From Liopterus haemorrhoidalis (Eukaryota; Arthropoda; Insecta; Coleoptera; Dytiscidae), in NCBI GenBank assembly GCA_963971575.1, contig OZ020618.1:3598501-3662500 (forward strand): DNA of 64,000 bases, given 5' to 3'. The position numbers were made by a program, and so were the translations under genes. This document shows positions 55,401 through 64,000 of this stretch, piece after piece; the first letter of the stretch is position 1; every line of letters begins with the position of its first letter. The notes below the pieces were generated by a model. The model did not search any database. It saw nothing but the letters and a program-made list of their open reading frames with translations, and was not told the origin of the DNA.

Positions 55401-56169
55401 GTTTAGCATTTAACCAAAATGGTAGTGTTTAATAAATTATTTGAAACTGTCAAGTTTTCTTAACAATAAACTGTATTTTTATTGATTTAAAATAGTCTTA
55501 TTCAACTTTTTCAATAACACGCTTCATATAAACTTCTGCAATTCTTTCAGGAATAATAAATCATAAAATCCATGTTTCTACTACACGGTATCTTGTGACT
55601 GCGTGAAAAATGCTGCAAATTTATATTGAAATCCTCGAGAATATTTACAATTCATAACACTATTTAGAACTCAATTTAACACATATATATACTCGATAAA
55701 AGAAAACTTTTTCTAATTTTTCCGTGGAAATGAACAGATGCTACTATATCAATAGTATTAAATTAAATATAAAGCTAGTAATAGGCCAAATCTGTTTCTT
55801 GATAAAGTATTATATCAAAAGGAACTTATCCAATCGGATATAGGATATTCTGAGTTGAGAAAAAAGAATAAGAAGCTCTGTTAGAGAACGCGTAAATCTT
55901 AACACTCCAGAGGGATATCGAGAGCATATTAAAGAGATTTACGATTTAATATATCTGGTCTTACTATAACACGTTTCTCTCAATTCAATACTGAATATTT
56001 TGTGTTATTTTACTCAGGTTAAGGCAGGGGCAGCTCTAGTCGTGTCCTCCGAGGCACCTGTGGCCCACTGGACCCTTAATTCAAATGTGAAACTTTCATT
56101 ACCGAATTTATCAGATTTTAAAAACATATACGGTGTAGTCTGGCCTTTTTAAAATGTTAGAAAAATCAT
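55401..56169. other. AT-rich spacer
   Basis: No gene. 56028-56090 (GGCAGGGGCAGCTCTAG) may be the end of another MITE, but no partner was found. Confidence 0.35.
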
Positions 56170-56325
56170 GGTTGGCTAATTGTTTTTTTAAATTAACATT
56201 ATACTTCATGGTACTCACTTTGAAAGACCTTCCACATAGTTTGTTTCAAAATCTGCTAGCGGATCGAGCCTAAAAACTTTCTTCGTTCGCCAGCTGGTTG
56301 CTATGATACTTTATGACATAGAAAT
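56170..56325 (-). repeat. Dispersed GATCCGCTCGC repeat, copy 3 of 4
   Basis: The minus strand shows AGCTGGCGAACG, GCTCGATCCGCTAGCAG, TTTGAAACAAAC, CTTTCAAAGTGAGTACC and TTAGCCAACC, the same block order as 60105-60240. Confidence 0.6.
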
Positions 56326-56887
56326 TAGCTTTGATTTTGTCGGCATTTTATTTAACCTACATTTAATGATAGAAATTAAATTTAGAATTTCTAAAGTTAA
56401 GTGTAATGTTTATTATTACAACTTGAATCCCTCAGTATGAACAAGAAAATAGCCACTCGCAACCGGGTTTAAACTGTAGGTGCCTTTTTGTGTACGCTAA
56501 AAAATGGACGTAATACTGACCATATTACTCTTGAATGTACATAGATTGAAAACATGGTCATGAAACCTGCAAACAGAAGGCCTAGGCTTGCTTCGCGCTG
56601 TCGCGCCAATGATGATGGTGATGATAATGATGAAGAAGAAAAGGAAATTGTAAATCATATATTAGTTTTAGTGTCAGTTAATTATTAGATGTGTTCAGAC
56701 TATATCTAAATAACACTTTATCTCTGTCTTGATAATAAACAAAATTTTGGTTCGTTCTTTTTTTTTTTGTCTAGAGATAGGTGATGTTAGAAGGACCATA
56801 TTACATCGATATACAAAAGATAAAATAGAAAGATATTGGCTTTAAACAGAACAACAATAATACAGGCTTTGGAAATGTTTCTCTATT
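56326..56887. other. AT-rich spacer
   Basis: Nothing recognised. Confidence 0.35.
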
Positions 56888-56889
56888 TA

Positions 56890-56938
<49 letters not shown>
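56888..56938. repeat. (TA)n microsatellite
   Basis: About 25 TA units immediately before the R2-like fragment. A shorter TA run (57441-57452) closes it. Confidence 0.95.
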
Positions 56939-56939
<1 letters not shown>

Positions 56940-56940
56940 C

Positions 56941-57453
56941 ATGCCCACCCCTCGACCACTTCAAGCAACGAAGCCAGACATTGTCCTGCTGGACCACGAA
57001 ACAAGAGAGATGTTTGTAATCGAATTTTCGTGTCCAGCAGAGAAAAATATGTCTCTAAAGGAGGTCGAAAAGCGAGAGAAATACTCCGACCTTTTGTCTG
57101 AGCTTCGTCAAATGTACCCGGAACACAGAATCAAGCTTGTGGTTCTCATTATGGGAGTTCTAGGAGGAACGAAGGCGTCCTTCGAGCAGGAACTTAACAT
57201 CATTCCTGCCTGCAGATCAGTTTCCAGCTCTTTGGTCTGCAGAGTGCAAAAAGCTTGGTTCCTTACGCACTTTGAAGACGCACGGCGTAGTGCACTAGCC
57301 GCTGCCGCACATCTCCAGGGTCTGGGATGCGGCAGTGTGTATTTTCCCCGTCAGGTATTCGCGTATGACGTGCTACCTTGTGGTAAGCCTGAAGTGCAGT
57401 ACCTGGCGGAGGATGGTTTAAGACCTAAACCAATACCACCTATATATATATAA
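56941..57453 (+). pseudogene. R2-like restriction-like endonuclease, C-terminal part
   Basis: In frame from ATG 56941: MPTPRPLQATKPDIVLLDHE, then FVIEFSCPAEKNMSLKEVEK, REKYSDLLSELRQMY, KLVVLIMGVLGG, then a C-terminal helix region. PD, 13 residues, then Glu, followed by a Lys-rich helix matches the PD-(D/E)xK-like restriction-like endonuclease ending R2-type ORFs, which nicks the target to prime reverse transcription. 171 codons stay open with codon use unlike the AT-rich surroundings. The reading frame upstream is only TA microsatellite, so RT and zinc fingers are missing. It ends in a TA run. Confidence 0.7.
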
Positions 57454-57872
57454 CATATTTTTATTTATTTCCACATTTATTAATGTTAAAATATTAATTA
57501 TATAAAATTATTTATAGAACAATAGTAATTTACAAACTAAATTTATTTGCGAAATACGAATTTATATTATTAATGAAAAACAATTTTTATATTATTATTT
57601 ATTAGTCATTATGCAAATAACAAAAATTGTTGTTTAGGTGAAAATACATATTTTAATAATTAACGAGCTTATATTAAAAATTGTCATTTAGTTATTTAAA
57701 TATTCCAACATTAAAAATGAATTATTTCATATATTATTTATTTATTAGATTAAATTTGTACGATTCTACACTCTCAGGGGTAAAACACTCTTGGGACTAA
57801 GAGAAAAAAATTATTTTTGGGAAATTTTCTCTTCTTTCATGTTTTCCAGATATCTTGTATAACAATGCTAAT
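57454..57872. other. Very AT-rich spacer
   Basis: Nothing recognised. Confidence 0.4.
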
Positions 57873-57879
57873 TTTGTAA

Positions 57880-58168
57880 TCAGCTATTTTCTCCATACGA
57901 GGTTTTCACGGTCAAAGATAATGATTCTTCACTCGACGATATCACGTATTTACAGATCTTGTATACCAAAGTATCTTCTACAAAACTACAAGGCTTAAAT
58001 CCTGAAATACTATTTAGAACGATCTCATTCTTATTTCTGCCTAAAACGCCTAAGGTGAATTGTCCAAAGAATGGGATAATTTCTTTTATATCCATCTCTA
58101 GTTGGGCATTTCTCTCCTGGAGCACAGACCAAATGATATTCGGCAACATATTGTCAGACTTGGGCACA
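57880..58168 (-). CDS. Unidentified coding-like frame of 95 residues
   Basis: The frame opens at ATG 58165-58167 (MPKSDNMLPNIIWSVLQERN). It continues LEMDIKEIIPFFGQFTLGVL, FKPCSFVEDTLVYKICKYVI and LTVKTSYGENS before a stop. Balanced amino acid use and lower AT content argue for real or recently real coding sequence. Its start abuts the truncated edge of a mariner relic on the other strand, so an upstream part may have been lost. No domain was recognised. It could be an exon, a processed gene fragment or part of a mobile element. Confidence 0.4.
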
Positions 58169-58835
58169 GTGCAACGAAAACTTTTGCAAAACTTCAGCAG
58201 GTCTACGAAGACTGTTTTGTCAAGGACCCAGGTTTTTTAGTGGTTTAAGGCAATTTCAGAAGGAAAAGAGTTGATTGAAGATGAATCACGCAGCAGAAGG
58301 CCTTCATCTTCAAGAACCGATGAAAATATCTACAGAATCCGGGATCTTGTGCCTTCAGATCGTCGATTGACAGTCAGAATGATCGGGGAAGAATTGAATT
58401 TGACTCACACTACCGTTCATTAGATTATGACCAATGAATTGGGGATGAGAAAAATCTGCGCAAAAATACTTCCAAAAAACCTTTCACAGGATCAAAAGGA
58501 CATAAGTAAAAACATTCCTGTGGCTCCTCAGCCTCCTTATTCCCCTAACTTGAGATTTGTGACTTTTTCAATCTTCCCAAGATTAAAAAATCATCTCAAG
58601 GGACGTCATTTTGGGACACTCGAAAACATTCAAACGTCGGTAACCGACGAGCTGAATGCTATTCCAGTATCCGAGTTCCAGCACTGCTATGAGGGTTGGA
58701 AGAACCGTCTCCAGCGCTGTATGGCTTCCCAAGGAAATTATTTTGGGGGAGACAATATTGAATTGTAATTCTATTCGAATAAAAAAATAAAATAAAAAAT
58801 CATTCCGGTTACTTAATTTACACACTGTGTATATT
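58165..58835 (+). pseudogene. Mariner relic related to 31233-32063, left-truncated
   Basis: Plus pieces: LGHSATKTFAKLQQVYED, then broken frames over the helix-turn-helix (SRSRRPSSSRTDENI), NELGMRKICAKILPKNLSQD, then PQPPYSPNL and FGTLENIQTSVTDELNAIPV, SEFQHCYEGW. The right end TTACTTAATTTACACAC matches the terminal repeat of 31233-32063. The left terminal repeat is missing. The third catalytic motif reads SPNL instead of SPDL. As in the other copy, the region with the first two catalytic residues is gone. Confidence 0.82.
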
Positions 58836-60104
58836 ACACACATTGCAAGTTTCATGAAAAAATGAAAATAAAAAATACCTGAAACCTTATTTTTTTAACC
58901 GTTTTGCAAATCCTTTTTGCACATATAAAATGTATGTTTAACTATTTCGTCAATGCCAAAAAGTGTTGTAAAATGAAAAAATATTTCTCAAAAATATTTC
59001 ATCATGAAATTGCAATTTCAAAAACAACATTTAATATTAAAAAAGAATTTTGTAAAATTTAAACCGTTTCTATTGTATAAAATAAATGATATTGTCAGAA
59101 AGTTTCATTTATAAGAGTGTTTTATATTGTTTCAAGTAAAGTTGATAAATAACGTTATGGTGGAAGGAAACTCGGTCTGAATGCTCGGTTGGGAGACCGC
59201 AATTTGTCCTGGAATCTCTTACGCTATTCTACAATCAGTGCTTATGCGTTACTTCTGACTTAGAACGGTTTTATCCTTAGATGGTAAACCACATACAACA
59301 TTAGGCCACATTTTGGTGTTTTAGTTACATTTTAGTTACACAATGGAGGATTTAGGGGATTTTATGTGGTTGGCAATGAAATTGTTCTACAGCTACAAGG
59401 AACAAACTAACATTTAAGACAAAATTTGAATGCACACATTTAATCATCAAGGAATAATTGTTCGCAGTTTCTTAGTTTTACCTAATGACGTTTTCTTCCA
59501 CTCTGCTTTAAAAATATAGTTGAAAAAACCCAGAGAGAGAGAAAGACGAGAAATATAATAGAAAAGGAAAGAGAATAAAAAATTGGTTGAATATGAAATA
59601 TTAAAACAAAGGAAACAATAGACGGAAAGCAAAAATTAAAGACAAACTGAGATAAAAAATCTTTAGTTTAACGCAGTACTAAGTTTGGATTTAAAAATTA
59701 ATTTAAAGTAACTTGGGTCTCTTGAGAAATATAATGTCTTATAACTTCTTTGGTTCTCGTGGCAACTTCGGCTTTCATTTTAAATCAGGTATGTAGATGA
59801 AAACATTAAATCTCTCCAGCGTCTGGATTTTTACAAATTAACTCAGTGACGTACAACACGGGTAAAGGCACACAACTCTCTTTCGCCGTACAAGCATTAT
59901 AATTAAAGCCCTGTACATCCACGGATATCCGACAATTTTCTGCGGATACGGATAATTTATCATTAAACTTGTACGGATGCGAATTTTGGATGCACGTATT
60001 TGATTTGGATACGGATCTTATTATCCGCTTAAACTTCTTAAATTTAACTTCTAAACTATCATTAAACGTAGGTTATGTAAAATACCGACTTTAATTTAAA
60101 GCAC
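58836..60104. other. Spacer, nothing recognised
   Basis: AT-rich. 59900-60010 contains repeats of CGGATA-type words (GATACGGATAATTT, GATACGGATCTTAT) suggesting a degenerate tandem. No gene was seen. Confidence 0.35.
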
Positions 60105-60240
60105 CCTAAGTAATAAAAAATCATGGCAACCAGCTGGCGAATGTGAGTTTTCAGGCCCGATCCGCTCGCGTGTTTTGGAAAAAAACTATATAGAAGTAAG
60201 TACCATGAAATTCAATGAAATATTTAAAAATCAATTAGCC
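60105..60240 (+). repeat. Dispersed GATCCGCTCGC repeat, copy 4 of 4
   Basis: AACCAGCTGGCGAATG, CCGATCCGCTCGCGTG, GAAGTAAGTACCATG and TCAATTAGCCAAC follow the block order of the other three copies. Confidence 0.6.
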
Positions 60241-60604
60241 AACAGTGAATTTTCAAATTATTAAAAAGGCCTCCTCACGACTATATAGAGAGATTTTTCA
60301 TTTTATGTCTAAACTGTAAAATCTTCTTCTTATTTAGGGTTCTTTCTTGATCTTCTCAATCCAAAAGTTTCCTGTAATTCTACAGGTCAGAGCAGGGCCG
60401 GCGGAAGGGTACCTAGCGCCCTAATGCAAAATTAGGTTGGGCGCACCCCTACATATATTAAGAAAAAAATTTTTTTTCAAAATTTCCATTTTGGCGCCCC
60501 CTTTTTACTAGAAGCCTGAAGTGCCACCCAGTAAAAAAAGTAGTTTTTTCTAAATCTCCTTTCATGGCGCCCCCCCTTTTTATAGAAGCCTGAAGTGCCA
60601 CCCA

Positions 60605-61417
60605 GTAAAAATAATTGATGTGAAGTGTCAATTTTCACCCATTTCAGGGTTTCGCAGGTATTTAGTAAGTAAATGATGATTATTTGGGATGCCAAAACAA
60701 ATTTTATGTTAAAATATTTTTTTTTGTTAATTTTAATTCTAATACCATTATTTAGGTTTCTAAATTAGTGCAGTATTTTTTTTTTTTACATAAAAAGGTT
60801 CATTACGATTTTCAAAATTGCGCCTATGGTTTTCATTGGTTGTTATAAGCTCCGTCCCTCTGATTTCGTGTACATTGATACAGAATTACATTATAATTTC
60901 AACAATTTCCACTGGTTATTAAATTTACGCTTTTAAAAATTAAATGCAACATTTGCCAAAATATAACTAGAATTTTGAAATAATAATTTAAACAAAATAA
61001 AAATGCAAAAAAAAAACAAAAAATAATATTGTCTCCCCTCGCACGGATCGAACTGATTTAGTTGGGTGAGAAGCCAGCGCCATAAACACTACACCAGGAT
61101 ACACCTTCCAAGCTAGCGTGTTACATAACTATAAGTTGTGTACATTATTAGCCAAAAAAACACAAAAAATGCGTTTTTTTTTCAAAAACAATCTGATAAA
61201 AAATTTCTCTGTACTATTCCGGTTCACACCAATGTACATTACTTAGAATTTTTTCTGATTTTTAGTTTAAACCATCTGGGCTACAGGGTGTGGGACAATT
61301 TTTTTTTGCACAATTTTGGCAAAAATCGCTTCAAAATAATTTATTTTGCAAAAATTAAAATTCGATCGTTAATCCACGTACCAAGGTCTTTCATTTGATA
61401 CCCTACTCAGAATTTAA
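60605..61417 (-). mobile_element. Helentron-like (HINE) repeat I, 5' truncated
   Basis: The 3' hairpin end at 60612-60660 (GTGTCAATTTTCACCC, TTTCAGGGTTTCGCAGG), the ATAACTAGAATTTTGA block, the tRNA-like segment and the central block down to TTTGATACCCTACTCAG at 61410, where it stops before the microsatellite. Inserted in a hAT element. Confidence 0.8.
61033..61105 (-). ncRNA. tRNA-like segment (type 5) inside HINE I
   Basis: The minus strand has TGGTGTAGTGTTTATGGCGC (A-box-like), GGCTTCTCACCCAAC resembling a Glu-type anticodon arm, and CAGTTCGATCCGTG (B-box-like). Confidence 0.5.
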
Positions 61418-61595
61418 TGAATAGATTTAATTAAAGGTCACAATACTTATTACAAAAATGAATATTATTTTAATTAAAGCTATTTTGATATTGTAATAGG
61501 CTATAATTTTTTTCTTCGACTCGACGCCCCTTGATCCTGGCGCCCCGATGCGGTGCATCGCCTGCATACCGTCTTGAGCCGCCTCTGGATCAGAG

Positions 61596-62584
61596 GCTCC
61601 TATTCTTATGCTTGTATCTAATCGTCCACGGCTCGGTATCATATAATAAAGTAAGAAAGTGGTAATAATTTAAGAAGCTAATTTAATGATTCGTTAATGC
61701 TTCTCTCTAATGCCTCCTTTGCCCTATGCGCCTCCTAAGAGTTGGGAACTTAATATTACTGTGTCCAACAACGTGTTATTACAAAACCTTTGTTTTAACA
61801 GTATTTCAAGCTTTTTATCTGAAACATACCGTCAACTAGAAAATATTGTTATTTAATAAAATAGAATCTTGACATTTTTGAAATATTTTCATGTAGTTTC
61901 AGAGTAAAATGTCACTTTGCTGTTCATATCTTTGTATTTTATGTGCATTCTTAACTTGACTGTGAGATAGTATATAGGTGTCTCTGAACTATCCATCAAT
62001 CCAGGATCATTTCCCTTTCGATTTTCATGTTTTTCTTCTACTGATGTTGTCTTTTGACCAAAATGACTAGGGCTGGGGTGAATGAAATAATAAATTACAA
62101 TAGTTCCGGTGAATTTTTCACTATCAGGAAGTACTGATGAGAAATCACCCCTAATAATATACATACATACAGGGTGGAACTAGAAATGTGGACCATAGGC
62201 ATTTAAAATGAGAAATGGGACATTATCGACTGTTATGACATCAGACATGTGTGTTGTTATGGTTTGATTTTTTTTTTTGAATCGTGATATCCGACTTTAC
62301 AAACTAATAAGACATATGCAATGCATGTTTTGTCTCACTTGTCACAGTTCAATTAATGATGGTTAAACATTACCCTTTCAAAATTATCTACGACGCTCTC
62401 GTTTAGTTGTATTTTACTTTCTTACGTGCATTACTAATAACGTTTTACGTAACCATCTTGATTACTAATAACGTATGTCGGTGATTCAGACAAAATATTT
62501 CAACATTAGCCTAATTGTTTTCTTTACGAAAAAAATCGTTTTCTTTAACAAAATGAAAAAATTGGGGTTTTTGCTAAAATTTGT
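61596..62584. other. Spacer, nothing recognised
   Basis: The minus frame 61889-62164 is open, but no family was recognised. 62170-62200 (ACAGGGTGGAACTAGAAATG) may be a transposon terminus without a seen partner. Confidence 0.35.
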
Positions 62585-62586
62585 CA

Positions 62587-62654
62587 TTTTTAGGGTTTTG
62601 TAAGTATGACCAAAAAACCCTTATACCGTCATTTTGTCGTCTGTCTGTCTGTCA

Positions 62655-62724
<70 letters not shown>

Positions 62725-63567
62725 TCGGTAAAAATTGTAGCCGAACGGCTAAACATAGAGAGTTGAAATTTGGCTTGCTTATACAACTCTTTGACCCGCA
62801 CATAGGAAAAATACTAAAACATCTAAAAAACATACCCCCCTAAAAATATAAACAAATATGTGCTCATCGAAAACAAAAATATTTTTTTTAAATTATGAGT
62901 AGGGTATCAAATGAAAGCCCTTAGTACGTGGATTAATGATCAAATTTTTATTTTTGAAAAATAAATTATTTTGATGCGATTTTTGCCAAAATTGTGCAAA
63001 AAAAAAATTGTCCCACACCCTGTAGCCCAGATGGTTTAAACTAAAAATCTAAAAAAAATCTAAGTATTGTATATTGGTTTTAACCGAAATAGTACAACAG
63101 GAATTTTTGATCAGATTATGTTTTCGGAAAATAACGCATTTTTTGTGGTTTTTGGTTCACAAAGTACAAAAGTTATACCAATGTAAGACACTCACATGCA
63201 AGGCGTACGATGGCGTTATTGGTTAGAGCACTGGTGTCGTAAGCTAAAACTTGCTGGTAAACGAAGGGTTTCGAGTTCGAGTACTGATTGAATTTTATTT
63301 TTTTGCATTTTTATTATGTTGAAATTATTTTGTCAAAATTCTAGTTATATTTTGACAAATGTTGTATTTAATTTTTAAGAGCGTAAATTTAATAACTAGT
63401 CTTATTATATGATTAACAGACGATAAATTATTTTAAAAATATCGTTCATTTTGCCGTGATTACTACAAAGTAAAATTTGTCCTACACACTCAGCATACCG
63501 CCTTCACTTATTATATACCTGCGAAACCCTGAAATGTGTGAATATTCACACTTCACATCAATTTTTT
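62587..63567 (+). mobile_element. Helentron-like (HINE) repeat J, full length
   Basis: The 5' end TTTTTAGGGTTTTGTAAG, a long (TCTG)n run at 62639-62723, AAAAATTGTAGCCGAACGG, the GGTATCAAATGAAAGC and GTCCCACACCCTGTAGCC blocks, the tRNA-like segment, then TATACCTGCGAAACCCTG, GTGTGAATATTCACAC and CATCAATTTTTTTT. About 980 bp. The open frames over the microsatellite (Ser-Val-Cys-Leu repeats) are artefacts. Confidence 0.88.
63197..63290 (+). ncRNA. tRNA-like segment (type 3) inside HINE J
   Basis: GATGGCGTTATTGGTTAGAG, GCACTGGTGTCGTAAGC and GGTTTCGAGTTCGAGTAC. Matches the segments in E and G. Confidence 0.5.
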
Positions 63568-64000
63568 TTTGTCTCCTACCCTTTTCCCAAGGAGTTAAAA
63601 TAAAAATCTATTAAAAAAAAATCAAAAAATAATGATATTCACTGATCAGGAATTTTTTATCAGATCAATTTTTCCAAAAATATTGATTTTTTTTAATGTA
63701 TTATGTGGTATCAAAAGAAAGCTCTTATTTTTATGGGATTTTCGCTTTAGGATGTCAAAAAAAAATTGTCTCCCACCCTGTTTCCCAAAGAGGTTTATCT
63801 AGAAAAAATTATTAATGTACATTGATGCGAACCGGAATAGTTACAGGTATTTTTTATCAGATCAGTTTTTCGAAAAATCGATTTTTTTATGCCGATGAAA
63901 AATAATCATTTTCTAAAATTTATTGTGTGGTATGAAATTAAAGCTCTTAAAACGTAGATTAAGGAACGGAAAGATTTTTAAAAAATCTTTTTTTTTAATA
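63568..64000 (+). repeat. Diverged tandem copies of the HINE central block
   Basis: GTATCAAAAGAAAGCTCTTA (63709), TGTCTCCCACCCTGTTTCCC and TTTTTTATCAGATCA recur about 200 bp apart (63655, 63858; 63565, 63765; GTATGAAATTAAAGCTC at 63930). This shows the central block as a tandem unit, and it runs off the window. Confidence 0.65.

Larger units (their letters stand above)
60393..61587. mobile_element. hAT-type element split by HINE I
   Basis: The ends CAGGGCCGGCGGAAGG and GAGCCGCCTCTG (complement CAGAGGCGGCTC) are inverted. The flanks ggtcagag (60385-60392) and gatcagag (61588-61595) match at 7 of 8 bases. Without the nested Helentron-like copy it is about 380 bp. A unit ending GAAGCCTGAAGTGCCACCC is tandemly repeated at 60500-60600. 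No transposase. Confidence 0.75.

Noticed and set aside
56836..56940. N-terminal extension of the R2-like frame with Ile-Tyr repeats
   Set aside because: It is the (TA)n microsatellite read in frame; the protein-like part starts at 56941.
62639..62723. Long open frames of Ser-Val-Cys-Leu or Gln-Thr-Asp repeats (also at 18230, 51212, 54994)
   Set aside because: They are translations of the (TCTG)n/(CAGA)n microsatellite of the Helentron-like family and occur in any frame.
1..64000. Evidence of endogenous virus or bacterial gene transfer
   Set aside because: No capsid, envelope, polymerase of viral type or bacterial-style operon was recognised; all protein similarity is to mobile elements of animals.

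Overview
The window looks like a piece of a repeat-choked, AT-rich arthropod genome, most likely an insect. The reasons are mariner, hAT, Penelope and Jockey/CR1-type relics of insect style, a tRNA-derived SINE, an intron-style exon with animal splice sites, and no operons or bacterial-type genes. The species was not identified. No intact cellular gene was found. The best host-coding candidates are a 79-nt exon-like segment at 45815-45893 and two unidentified open frames (44372-44605 and 57880-58168, both minus).

Regions. 1-9.5 kb: the C-terminal end of a non-LTR retrotransposon, a hAT MITE, two reverse transcriptase (RT) relics, an R2-like endonuclease fragment, a MITE with a second copy at 47 kb, and a 1.7-kb element (4723-6442) carrying a GC-rich minisatellite. 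9.5-15 kb: a large Helentron-like repeat split by a hAT MITE, then two dead mariners. 15.8-19.4 kb: a Penelope-like element with inverted terminal arms, hit by a 5'-truncated non-LTR copy (28-bp target duplication), a second Penelope palindrome and a complete Helentron-like element. 20-23.4 kb: two LTRs, a non-LTR RT split by a MITE, and a mariner piece. 24-31 kb: Helentron-like copies and AT-rich spacer. 31-34.3 kb: two more mariner relics. 34-41.8 kb: hAT and Harbinger-like MITEs, a Helentron-like copy and a SINE with a clean target duplication. 41.8-44.4 kb: a Jockey/CR1-group element whose RT frame is cut exactly at TTAA by a Kolobok-like element. 44.7-48 kb: Penelope palindrome, exon candidate, a decayed mariner-type transposase and a MITE. 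48.9-56 kb: Helentron-like copies with nested hAT and other insertions, and TIR elements rich in GTTAAAA. 56.9-64 kb: R2-like endonuclease, a mariner relic, a hAT split by a Helentron-like copy, and a full-length Helentron-like copy at the end.

The dominant system is a non-autonomous family (about 0.93-1.08 kb when complete, roughly ten copies). It starts with a subterminal motif AGGGTTTTGTAGGTAT and a (TCTG)n microsatellite, contains a block of about 235 bp that is tandemly repeated in some copies, and ends with the inverted subterminal motif, a GTGTGAA/TTCACAC hairpin and a T-rich terminus. This is the layout known for Helentron-associated HINE/DINE elements. The central position of most copies holds a tRNA-like segment with Pol III A-box and B-box style motifs, and this segment belongs to different sequence types in different copies while the flanks stay alike. 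Several Penelope-derived segments carry hammerhead ribozyme core motifs. All assignments come from reading the sequence; no search was run.
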